This document shows, in pieces, positions 5,649 through 11,741 of a stretch of DNA of 11,741 bases. The stretch covers positions 1 through 11,741 of the forward strand of contig JANLGA010000021.1 in the NCBI GenBank assembly GCA_024653225.1, written 5' to 3'. Numbering within the stretch: position 1 is the first letter of the stretch; the number at the start of each line of letters is the position of its first letter. The translations under genes were made by a program, and so were the position numbers. This DNA is from Bacillota bacterium (GTDB taxonomy: Bacteria > Bacillota > Sulfobacillia > JABLXB01). A model generated the notes under the pieces. That model ran no database searches. It worked only from the letters and a program-made list of their open reading frames with translations, and was not told where the DNA came from.

Positions 5649-5993
5649 TTACACCTCCCCGCGCTGGGAAACGCTCAGGTAGCGTCGCCTTCCGTCCTCT
5701 ATTTCCATGAGCCCCAGCACCATGGCTTCGAGGATCGCCTGCGCCTCGCTCCACTTCCCACTCGCTCCGTCGGGCGATCCCGGGGCAAACGTCGCCGATA
5801 TCACCCCGTCACCGGTCTCCACAATCGCGCTGCAGCCCGCAACCTTCTCGACTCCACGGATCGCGGTCTGCACCACCGCGGAAACCGCGGCGCACACGAT
5901 ATCCCTCCCGGCGGGCGCGTACCCCGAGTGGCCCTCGACCTTCAGTCCCACCACCCGGCCCAGACTATCCCGCGAGATCACGGCCCGTATCAT
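5649..5993 (-). CDS. prp: Ribosomal-processing cysteine protease Prp (YsxB)
   Basis: Prp cleaves the N-terminal extension of L27, which is needed for a functional ribosome in Bacillota that carry the extension. The 114-residue product has the catalytic pair His22 in GHSGYAPAG and Cys34 in RDIVCAAVSA, the known signature of the family. The family-like C-terminal part contains GLMEIEDGRRRYLSV. The start ATG at 5993 fits family N-termini (MIRAVISRD). The site upstream is poor, so translation may rely on ribosomes leaving rplU, whose stop is 25 bases away. Its position between rplU and rpmA is conserved, and its substrate is encoded immediately downstream. Confidence 0.95.
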   Translation of the reverse strand: MIRAVISRDSLGRVVGLKVEGHSGYAPAGRDIVCAAVSAVVQTAIRGVEKVAGCSAIVETGDGVISATFAPGSPDGASGKWSEAQAILEAMVLGLMEIEDGRRRYLSVSQRGEV

Positions 5994-6018
5994 GACGATA
6001 ACCGAGGACGGACGACGG

Positions 6019-6336
6019 TCACGGCGCGCATATCTTCCGCACCACGAGCTGCGTGAACGGTTGCCTGTGACCGTACCTCTTGCGGTAGTTCACCTTGTGC
6101 CTGTAATGGAACACCAGGATCTTTCTGCCCTTGCCCTGTCTTTCGACAGTGGCGACCACCTTGGCTCCCGCTACCAGGGGCGTCCCCACCAGGGCTTGCC
6201 CGTCGGCTTTCTCGACGTATAGCACCCTGTCGAACTCCACCTCTCCCCCGACGGGTGCGTCGAGCTTCTCGACGCGCATCCTTTCGCCCTCGGACACCCT
6301 GTATTGTTTGCCTCCAGTCTCCAGAATGGCGTACAC
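6019..6336 (-). CDS. rplU: 50S ribosomal protein L21 (bL21)
   Basis: L21 binds 23S rRNA in the 50S subunit. The 105-residue product begins MYAILETGGKQYRVSEGE, the family hallmark, and ends with KILVFHYRHKVNYRKRYGHRQPFTQLVV, the conserved basic C-terminal block; usual length is about 103. I chose the GTG at 6336. It gives the canonical MYAI start and is preceded by GAGGGTGAT with about four bases to the codon. The open frame runs up to 6444, but those extra residues come from leader and promoter DNA. An upstream in-frame GTG at 6345 would add three residues. First gene of the rplU-prp-rpmA unit. Confidence 0.97.
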   Translation of the reverse strand: MYAILETGGKQYRVSEGERMRVEKLDAPVGGEVEFDRVLYVEKADGQALVGTPLVAGAKVVATVERQGKGRKILVFHYRHKVNYRKRYGHRQPFTQLVVRKICAP

Positions 6337-6409
6337 CGTAATCACCCTCGCCCGTACCCCGGGACCGGCCGCCTCGGGGGCTGGCACGCGCCTCGTGCAG
6401 GCGCATCGC
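6337..6409 (-). promoter_or_regulatory. Structured 5' leader of rplU (L21-leader-like)
   Basis: From the predicted transcription start near 6409 to the rplU start there are about 73 bases. They hold ATGCGCCT (6406-6399), loop GCACG, AGGCGCGT (6393-6386), eight pairs with one G-U. A second helix is CCCCG (6379-6375) with CGGGG (6361-6357), just before the ribosome binding site. Bacillota rplU genes often carry an L21 leader RNA thought to mediate autoregulation, and size and place fit. I could not check it against the covariance model, so membership of that family is inference. Confidence 0.5.
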
Positions 6410-6415
6410 CAGATG

Positions 6416-6444
6416 ATTCTAGCACGGCGGGGAGCACGTGTCAA
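6416..6444 (-). promoter_or_regulatory. Sigma-A type promoter of rplU-prp-rpmA
   Basis: The minus strand has TTGACA (6444-6439), a spacer of exactly 17 bases and TAGAAT (6421-6416). This is a perfect -35 and a five-of-six -10 at optimal spacing, placed in the 157-base gap after the RNase gene. The likely start is a purine near 6409. It is the only convincing promoter seen in the window and fits the high output needed for ribosomal proteins. Confidence 0.88.
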
Positions 6445-6493
6445 GGAACACTGCCGGCGCGGCGCGCGTCGGGGTCATGTTTCCTGCAACCGC

Positions 6494-8206
6494 CTATGAG
6501 ACCCCCTTCACGATCTTCGCCTTCGCGTACGTCCTGAAAGCCTTCGTGACCTCCACGTTCACCTTCTCGCCGACGAGACTCCCCGCTCCCTCGATGTCAA
6601 TCACGTATCCTTCGAGCCGGGCGATGCCGTCCCAGGGATTGGAGACGTGAGGCTCTTCCACCTTGAGCTCGAGCACGTCCCCCGGTTTAACGGGAAGGGC
6701 CTTGGCCTCTATCTCGTCCTTGGTCCCAAGCGACCGGAGGTTGATGCTCTCGACGTGCAGGTTGGCAGCGCCGCGAACGTAGACGGTCTTGCCAGTCTCC
6801 TTCTCGAGCTCCCGCAAGTTCGCGCCTCCCGAACCTATGAGAACCGAAGCTACGCTCGGATGCACTTCGAGCAAGGCCGCTTCGCTCGCGGAATGTTTCA
6901 GTATGCGGCGCACCTCCCTCCTCACCTTGGAAGCCATCGTGCTTTCCGAGAGTACCCGCCCCTTCCCGTGGCAATACGGGCAGTTCTGCTCCAACACCGC
7001 CGACAACCCCTGGCGCACCTTCTTCCGGGTCATCTCCACCAGGCCGAGCTGTGTCAGACCGAGCACCGTATTCCTGGTCCGGTCTTTGCGGAGCTCGTTT
7101 TCCAGCGCCGCGATCACCTTTTGCCTGTGCTCGAGGTTCTGCATGTCTATGAAGTCTATGACGATGATTCCACCGATGTCCCGCAGCCTGAGTTGTCTCG
7201 CTATCTCCCGCGCCGCCTCCATGTTCGTCTTGAACACGGTGTCGGCCAGGTTGGTGGTGCCGACGTACTTCCCCGTGTTCACGTCTATCGCGGTCAGCGC
7301 CTCAGTTTGGTCAATGACGAGGTAACCACCCGACTTGAGCCACACCTTCTTGTTGAGGAGGTCCTCGATCTCCGTCTCCAGTCCGTAGAGGTCGAAAAGG
7401 CTCCGGTCCTTGGCGGTGAAGAGGTGCACCCGCCCCTTCAATTCGGGTGACGTCACGTCGAGGAGCTCCATCACCTTCTCGTACTCGTGCCTCGAGTCGA
7501 TGTAGAGGCGGCTCACCTCCGCGGAGAAGAGATCGCGCACGATCCTGTAAACGAGCCCCAGGTCCTTGTGAACGATGCTCGGGGCTTGCACGTTCTTGGC
7601 CCGCGCCTGGATGCGCCCCCACAGCCTGAGAAGAAAATCGAGGTCCTGGGAGAGGTCCCCCTCGTTCTTCCCCTCCGCCACCGTCCGCACTATCAATCCC
7701 ATGCCCGGCGGCCTGATCGAGTCCGCCATCTTTCGCAGGCGGTCCCTTTCCTGTTCGCCTTCTATCCTCCGCGAGACCCCGACGTAGTCCACCATAGGCA
7801 TCAGGACGAGGTACCGCCCCGGGAGGGTGAAGTATCTCGTGACCCTCGCACCCTTAGTCCCGATCGGTTCCTTGACCACCTGGACGAGAATCTCCTGGCG
7901 CGGCTTCAGGACGTCCTTTATCGTCCTCTTTCGGAACTCCTCACCCGGATCATCGTCTTCGTCATCGGTCCGCGGGACCGCGGCGTCGTCCACATACAGG
8001 AACGCGTTGCGCTCGAGACCGATATCAACGAACGCCGCTTGCATGCCGGGGAGAATATTCTCCACCCTCCCCTTGTAGATGTTACCGGCTATTCTCTGGG
8101 CCCCGGGGCGTTCCACGTACACTTCCACCAGGAGCCCGTCCTCGAGCACCGCTACTCGCGTCTCGTCATAATCAACCGTTACAAGAATTTCCTTCTCCAA
8201 ACGCAA
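6494..8206 (-). CDS. rng: Ribonuclease E/G family endoribonuclease with KH-like and probable TRAM C-terminal regions
   Basis: RNase E/G enzymes cut single-stranded RNA in rRNA maturation and mRNA decay. The 570-residue product starts with LEKEILVTVDYDETRVAVLEDG. It then has an S1 domain (about 38-125, GNIYKGRVENILPGMQAAFVDIG) and the RNase H-like and catalytic parts, with the two Mg-binding Asp at D308 (TAIDVNTGK) and D351 (IVIDFIDM). The Zn-link CPYCHGKG is at 409-416. After it comes a KH-like stretch with IGSGGANLRELEKETGK (457-473). A stretch from about 504 to 566 resembles a TRAM RNA-binding domain (VKPGDVLELKVEE ... VGEKVNVEV). No long E. coli-type degradosome scaffold is present. The start is TTG at 8206 with GGAGG six bases upstream; the open frame extends 13 codons further to 8245 without family similarity. 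It follows the DUF2344 gene by 44 bases. Confidence 0.94.
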   Translation of the reverse strand: MRLEKEILVTVDYDETRVAVLEDGLLVEVYVERPGAQRIAGNIYKGRVENILPGMQAAFVDIGLERNAFLYVDDAAVPRTDDEDDDPGEEFRKRTIKDVLKPRQEILVQVVKEPIGTKGARVTRYFTLPGRYLVLMPMVDYVGVSRRIEGEQERDRLRKMADSIRPPGMGLIVRTVAEGKNEGDLSQDLDFLLRLWGRIQARAKNVQAPSIVHKDLGLVYRIVRDLFSAEVSRLYIDSRHEYEKVMELLDVTSPELKGRVHLFTAKDRSLFDLYGLETEIEDLLNKKVWLKSGGYLVIDQTEALTAIDVNTGKYVGTTNLADTVFKTNMEAAREIARQLRLRDIGGIIVIDFIDMQNLEHRQKVIAALENELRKDRTRNTVLGLTQLGLVEMTRKKVRQGLSAVLEQNCPYCHGKGRVLSESTMASKVRREVRRILKHSASEAALLEVHPSVASVLIGSGGANLRELEKETGKTVYVRGAANLHVESINLRSLGTKDEIEAKALPVKPGDVLELKVEEPHVSNPWDGIARLEGYVIDIEGAGSLVGEKVNVEVTKAFRTYAKAKIVKGVS

Positions 8207-8250
8207 TCCACTCCTCCAATAAACGGGTCGTGCCCGCACACGCAAGAAAC

Positions 8251-8931
8251 TCAGTCCAGCGGTTCCAGCCCGGAGTCACTCGCGCGGTACAGTCTTCTCC
8301 TGTGGTACACGGCTGCGTCAAGATCCAGCCACCCATCTCCCATGCGGTCCACGGCGAGTAGGACTTCGTCGGGTCGGACGCTTCGGCCGCCGCCCGAGCG
8401 CAAGAGCATTTCGAAGGCGGCGGCGTCCTTCTCGCGCTTGCCGGAGAGGCGCAGCACGAGAGGGCGGATGTCTCGGGGACCCCGCCGATCGTCCCCGCCC
8501 CGGGCAGGCACAATGACGACCGGCGAACCAAGTAATCGCAGGGCCGCACCTTGAGGATCGCCCCCGCCCGTGATCGGGGCCCGCGCCTCGTACTCCGACG
8601 CCGCCACTTCGGACATCGCCGAGGGCGCGTCTTGCGGGATCTCTTTCGCCCCCGTCACCTCGAATCCGCCGGGAAGCGAGGAGTTCAGCCTGCGCAGAAG
8701 CTCCGCGGGGTCGATCCGGCTCTCGAGCTCGACATCGAGGATGTCGGATGAACTCGTCGCACCGACGGCCAAAGGCTGAGCGAACGCGATCTTCGGATGA
8801 GGGTTGAACCCACGCGTGAATGCCACGGGCAAGCCCGCCCTCCTCAGCGCCCGAGCGAACGTGCGATGGGTGTCCAGGTGCGAGATGAATCGCACCTCCG
8901 GTCCCTTTTCAAATGACAGTCTCACCCGCAT
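8251..8931 (-). CDS. TIGR03936 family radical SAM-linked protein (DUF2344)
   Basis: A 226-residue protein of the DUF2344 family, named for its steady linkage to, or fusion with, the TIGR03960 radical SAM protein; biochemical function unknown. The family N-terminus is clear: RLSFEKGPEVRFISHLD (4-20), RALRRAGLPVAFTRGFNPHPKIAFAQPLAVG (28-57) and ILDVEL (64-69). The C-terminal half is less conserved and ends with a probable strand pair (LLAVDRMGDGWLDLDAAVYHRRRLYRA). The ATG at 8931 gives MRVRLSFEKG, the usual family start, and overlaps the end of the radical SAM gene by ten bases. GTGs at 8949 and 8925 are alternatives, the latter making a GTGA overlap with the upstream stop. Tight overlap implies coupled translation and one functional unit. 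Confidence 0.9.
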   Translation of the reverse strand: MRVRLSFEKGPEVRFISHLDTHRTFARALRRAGLPVAFTRGFNPHPKIAFAQPLAVGATSSSDILDVELESRIDPAELLRRLNSSLPGGFEVTGAKEIPQDAPSAMSEVAASEYEARAPITGGGDPQGAALRLLGSPVVIVPARGGDDRRGPRDIRPLVLRLSGKREKDAAAFEMLLRSGGGRSVRPDEVLLAVDRMGDGWLDLDAAVYHRRRLYRASDSGLEPLD

Positions 8932-10763
8932 GCCCCGCAAGCCTCGCACACGCCGCTCCTGCAGTCGGGGGTCGTTATCCCCGCCAGGGCCTTATCCCTT
9001 TCCCGAAGCAAGAACCCCTTGCTCACCCGCGCGTCTATGTGTTCCCACGGGAACACCTCGGTGTCGGGGCGCCGACGATTCGCGTAAAACGATGGGTCCA
9101 CGCCGCAGTCACGGAACGCTTCGTTCCAGGTCGCCCACTCGAACATCTCGGTCCAGGAGTCGAACCGGGTTCCCCTTTTCCATGCCGCTATGAGGACCGC
9201 TGTCAGCCTGCGGTCCCCACGGGCGATCGCCGCCTCGACCGCGCTCATTTCGGCGTCGTGCCAGTCAAGGCGCACGCCGCGCGGCCGGAGCCTGTCCCTG
9301 AGAAAGGCCTGCTTGGCCTCTAGCTCATCCGTGGTCGCCTGGCCCTCCCACTGGAATGGGGTGTGCGCCTTCGGGACGAACGACGAAGCGCTCACAGTCA
9401 ACTTCGGACGCCCGCGGGCGGCCCGCCCGTCACTGCGTCTCATTCTCCCGTACAGTGCGGCCACTCGCCCGATGAGCGACACTACGCCGACGAGGTCCGC
9501 CTCGGTCTCGGTCGGGAGGCCGACCATGAAGTAGAACTTGATCGCATCCCACCCCGCCTCGAACGCGGCCCTGGACGCCTCGAGGATGTCGTCGTCCGTC
9601 ACGCGCTTGTTGATCACATCCCTCAGGCGCTGGGTGCCGGCCTCCGGCGCGAATGTCAGTCCCGACTTCCTCACCGAGTGGATCTGTTCCGCGATGCCGA
9701 CCGAGAACGCGTCAACGCGAAGCGACGGGAGAGAAAGGTTGACTTTCAGCGGGCCGAGCTCGCCCACGAGCCTTCTCACGGCCCCAGACATGCCGCTGTA
9801 GTCGGTGCTGGACAGGGACATCAGCGAGACCTCGTCATAGCCCGTGTTGCGGACGAGCTCGCGCGACGCCCGGACCACGTCCTCAAGGGGCCGCTCGCGG
9901 ACCGGTCTGTATATCATGCCCGCCTGGCAGAACCGGCAGCCGCGCGTGCATCCCCTGAAGAGCTCCACGACCGCCCTGTCGTGCACGACCTCCATGAAGG
10001 GCACGGGGGGCGCGAGGGGATAGTCCGCGAGGTCGAGGGGGGCGGCGATCCTCCTCCTCACCCCGGGCGGGACGCCCGACCGCGACGGCCTCACGTCCCG
10101 GACCGTCCCGTCGGGGTTGTACTCGGGACGATACAGGGACGGGACATAGCATCCCTCGATTGTCGCCATGGCTTCGAGCAGGCTCTCCCGGGCTCCGGGC
10201 TGACGACGTCCCCCATGTCTCTTCCAGTCCAGGTACACGTCCACCATCTCGTCCAGGGCGTCTTCCGCGTCCCCCACCAACAGGCAATCGAACATGTCGG
10301 CGACGGGTTCCGGGTTCAGCGCCCCGGGCCCGCCCCCTACTATGAGCGGGTCGCGCTCGGTCCTGTCCCTCGCCATGACTGGTATCCCCGCGAGATCCAG
10401 CATGTTGACTATGTTCGTATACGTGAGCTCGTACTGCAGCGTGAACCCGACGACATCGAACTCACCGATCGCCTTGCGGGTCTCGAGGCTGAACAGCGGG
10501 ATCCGGTGCTTGCGCATGAGCGCCTCCATGTCAATCCAGGGGGCGAACACGCGCTCGCAGACGACGTCCTTTCTCCGGTTGAGGAGGTGGTACACGATCT
10601 TGAGGCCGAGGTTCGACATCCCGACTTCGTACAGGTCCGGGAACGCAAAAGCGAACGAGACGTCAACCTCATTGTGATCTTTCACGACCTGGTTCCATTC
10701 TCCTCCGGTGTACCTCGCCGGCTTTGAGACTCGCCGGATCGTGTTGTCTATGTGCACTGCCAT
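8922..10763 (-). CDS. TIGR03960 family B12-binding-type radical SAM protein
   Basis: A 613-residue radical SAM enzyme of unknown substrate. The N-terminal part (about 30-180) looks like the cobalamin-binding fold typical of this family: FAFAFPDLYEVGMSNLGL, then FDVVGFTLQYELTYTNIVNMLDLAGIP and PLIVGGGPGALNPEPVADMFD. The cobalamin-ligating DxHxxG motif is not seen. The radical SAM core has RGCTRGCRFCQAG with C272, C276 and C279 for the 4Fe-4S cluster, plus LMSLSSTDYSG and TFAPEAGTQRLRDVINK. The C-terminus has four Cys (601, 606, 609, 612 in CRSGVCEACGACG) that could bind a second cluster. The ATG at 10763 leads into IRRVSKPARYTGGEWNQVVKD, the family start; a GTG at 10778 adds five residues. An exact TATAAT (10791-10786) lies just upstream without a good -35. 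It overlaps the DUF2344 gene by ten bases. Confidence 0.92.
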   Translation of the reverse strand: MAVHIDNTIRRVSKPARYTGGEWNQVVKDHNEVDVSFAFAFPDLYEVGMSNLGLKIVYHLLNRRKDVVCERVFAPWIDMEALMRKHRIPLFSLETRKAIGEFDVVGFTLQYELTYTNIVNMLDLAGIPVMARDRTERDPLIVGGGPGALNPEPVADMFDCLLVGDAEDALDEMVDVYLDWKRHGGRRQPGARESLLEAMATIEGCYVPSLYRPEYNPDGTVRDVRPSRSGVPPGVRRRIAAPLDLADYPLAPPVPFMEVVHDRAVVELFRGCTRGCRFCQAGMIYRPVRERPLEDVVRASRELVRNTGYDEVSLMSLSSTDYSGMSGAVRRLVGELGPLKVNLSLPSLRVDAFSVGIAEQIHSVRKSGLTFAPEAGTQRLRDVINKRVTDDDILEASRAAFEAGWDAIKFYFMVGLPTETEADLVGVVSLIGRVAALYGRMRRSDGRAARGRPKLTVSASSFVPKAHTPFQWEGQATTDELEAKQAFLRDRLRPRGVRLDWHDAEMSAVEAAIARGDRRLTAVLIAAWKRGTRFDSWTEMFEWATWNEAFRDCGVDPSFYANRRRPDTEVFPWEHIDARVSKGFLLRERDKALAGITTPDCRSGVCEACGACG

Positions 10764-10798
10764 GTCCCCGTCAATCACCGGCTCAATTATACCCAGTT

Positions 10799-11704
10799 TC
10801 AGGTAGGTTTACCATCCGGCCGATCCGCGGGACCGGACCGAACGATATCCCCGAGCGTCGCCTCGCCTTTGCCCGCGAACAACCAGTCGAGTACCTGGAT
10901 CTCCCACACCTGTCCCAGCGGATTCATGGATTGGTCCATCACGGTGATGAGGTGCTGCCTGTTGGGGGTGAACCTGCCGCACACCTCCTTCACCTTCACG
11001 GAGCCGAGCGCCACGGCGTGTTGTATCGGGATCATCCTTCTCCTCTTGAGGGCCTCCCTCTTCAGGAGGAGAGACCTGGCAACCAGGTACCACGAGGTTT
11101 CCGCTTCCCGCCGTCCCGCGACGAACAGGAAGAAGGCGAACGCGAACGCGTTGGGAACGAATTCCCCCAGGAGGTACGCCGTCAGCCCCCAGGCCAACAA
11201 GCACATTATCATCGCCTTGCCCGCGCGCGTCAACACGGCGGACGCCCTGCCGTATCCCACGGACTGCGCTAGGAAGGCCCTGAGTATGCGGCCACCGTCG
11301 AGGGGCAGCGCCGGGATCATGTTGAAGAGGGCCAGCGACATGTTGGCGTCGAGGTAGAATGACACGAGCGGCGCCTCGCCGCGGGCTCGAAGTAGGGCGA
11401 GACCGGCGCCGTAGAGCAGGAAGTTGTTCAGGGGGCCCGCCGTGGCGACGACGGCCTCGACGAGCGGCTCGTCCGCGGGCATGCCGCCGGTCCTGGCCAT
11501 GCCGCCGAACGGAAACAACTCCACCCCGAATACCTCCACGCCGCAGACCCTGGCCACCAGGAGGTGCGCGAATTCGTGCGCGGTCACGAGCAAGAAAAGC
11601 AGCAGGACCTGCGGACCCAGCCCTGCCGCAACATAGCCGGCGATCATCACCAGAAAGTATGGGTTCAGGTACACGGGTATACCCGAGAGAACCGCTATCC
11701 GCAC
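10799..11704 (-). CDS. spoIVFB: SpoIVFB-like M50 intramembrane metalloprotease
   Basis: SpoIVFB is a site-2-type zinc protease that, in spore formers, cleaves pro-sigma-K in the membrane around the forespore. The 301-residue product shows IPVYLNPYFLVMIAGY at the N-terminus, the zinc site HEFAH (43-47), LFPFGGMART (63-72), AGPLNNF (89-95) and the third zinc ligand region NMIPALPLDGGRILRA (128-143, Asp136). It has about six hydrophobic segments up to residue 198 and a soluble C-terminal part (about 220-290) that fits the single CBS domain of SpoIVFB. The start is GTG at 11704 with AGGGGGA five bases upstream. B. subtilis SpoIVFB is about 290 residues and also lies just upstream of rplU, which supports the name. 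Only 37 bases remain upstream, so a spoIVFA partner cannot be judged. A general M50 protease of another role is possible. Confidence 0.85.
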   Translation of the reverse strand: MRIAVLSGIPVYLNPYFLVMIAGYVAAGLGPQVLLLFLLVTAHEFAHLLVARVCGVEVFGVELFPFGGMARTGGMPADEPLVEAVVATAGPLNNFLLYGAGLALLRARGEAPLVSFYLDANMSLALFNMIPALPLDGGRILRAFLAQSVGYGRASAVLTRAGKAMIMCLLAWGLTAYLLGEFVPNAFAFAFFLFVAGRREAETSWYLVARSLLLKREALKRRRMIPIQHAVALGSVKVKEVCGRFTPNRQHLITVMDQSMNPLGQVWEIQVLDWLFAGKGEATLGDIVRSGPADRPDGKPT

Positions 11705-11741
11705 GAGGGTCCCCCTGCCGGACCGTTCAGAGGGCGGGAAG

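Noticed and set aside
5990..6406. A 138-codon minus-strand frame over rplU starting at an ATG in its leader
   Set aside because: It is out of frame with the unmistakable L21 protein, has a low-complexity Arg/Gly product and begins inside the predicted leader helix.
7487..10727. Long plus-strand open frames (355 codons at 7487-8554 and 454 codons at 9363-10727)
   Set aside because: They run antisense to the RNase E/G, DUF2344 and radical SAM genes, which have clear family motifs. The translations are rich in Arg, His and Pro with no recognisable domain, as expected from the complement of GC-rich codons.
10786..10791. Exact TATAAT just before the radical SAM gene as a promoter
   Set aside because: No -35-like hexamer lies 15-19 bases upstream (TGGTAA at best) and the implied start would leave almost no leader. 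Read-through from spoIVFB is simpler.
1..11741. CRISPR arrays, insertion sequences, tRNA or rRNA genes, phage or defence genes
   Set aside because: I looked on both strands for repeat-spacer units, transposase motifs, terminal inverted repeats and clover-leaf genes and found none. Gaps are short and the gene order is that of conserved housekeeping loci.

Overview
The window is a densely packed block of 14 protein-coding genes, all on the minus strand and so transcribed from high to low coordinates. It comes from a GC-rich (roughly 60% by eye) bacterium. The gene content points to an endospore-forming member of the Bacillota (Firmicutes). It carries a SpoIVFB-type intramembrane protease, a Spo0B-like gene, an L27 with the N-terminal extension cleaved by Prp, and the B. 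subtilis-like order spoIVFB ... rplU-prp-rpmA-spo0B-obg. The high GC, the RNase E/G and the TIGR03960/TIGR03936 radical SAM pair suggest a Clostridia/Peptococcaceae-like or deep-branching high-GC lineage (Symbiobacteriia, Thermaerobacter or Limnochordia type) rather than Bacillus. That placement is inference.

Layout in transcription order. (1) 11704-8206: SpoIVFB-like M50 protease, B12-binding-type radical SAM protein (TIGR03960), its partner DUF2344 protein (TIGR03936), and an RNase E/G whose C-terminus looks like a TRAM domain. (2) 6444-5360: a near-consensus sigma-A promoter and a structured leader, then rplU (L21), prp (L27 protease) and rpmA (L27). (3) 5359-3536: a 172-base gap with two strong hairpins, then the Spo0B-like gene and obgE, closed by an intrinsic terminator. 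(4) 3433-5: nadD, a 188-base structured gap, a single-RRM RNA-binding protein, another hairpin gap, yqeK, an LCP cell-wall ligase and rsfS, the last three overlapping.

Functional theme: most genes concern ribosome production and RNA handling. L21 and L27 belong to the 50S subunit, Prp matures L27, Obg assists late 50S assembly, RsfS silences 50S subunits, RNase E/G processes RNA, and the RRM protein binds RNA. Sporulation genes (spoIVFB, spo0B-like), NAD synthesis (nadD), Ap4A breakdown (yqeK) and wall glycopolymer attachment (LCP) are interleaved. In B. subtilis the rplU-obg block and the nadD-yqeK-rsfS block are separate loci; here they lie head to tail.

Most of the content is conserved housekeeping. 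No mobile elements, CRISPR arrays, tRNAs, rRNAs or phage genes were seen. The least understood part is the TIGR03960/TIGR03936 pair next to the RNase. The most interesting non-coding parts are the structured gaps before rplU, the spo0B-like gene, the RRM gene and yqeK. Half of the preferred starts are GTG or TTG, so several start sites differ from the longest open frame, and the reasons are given in each entry.
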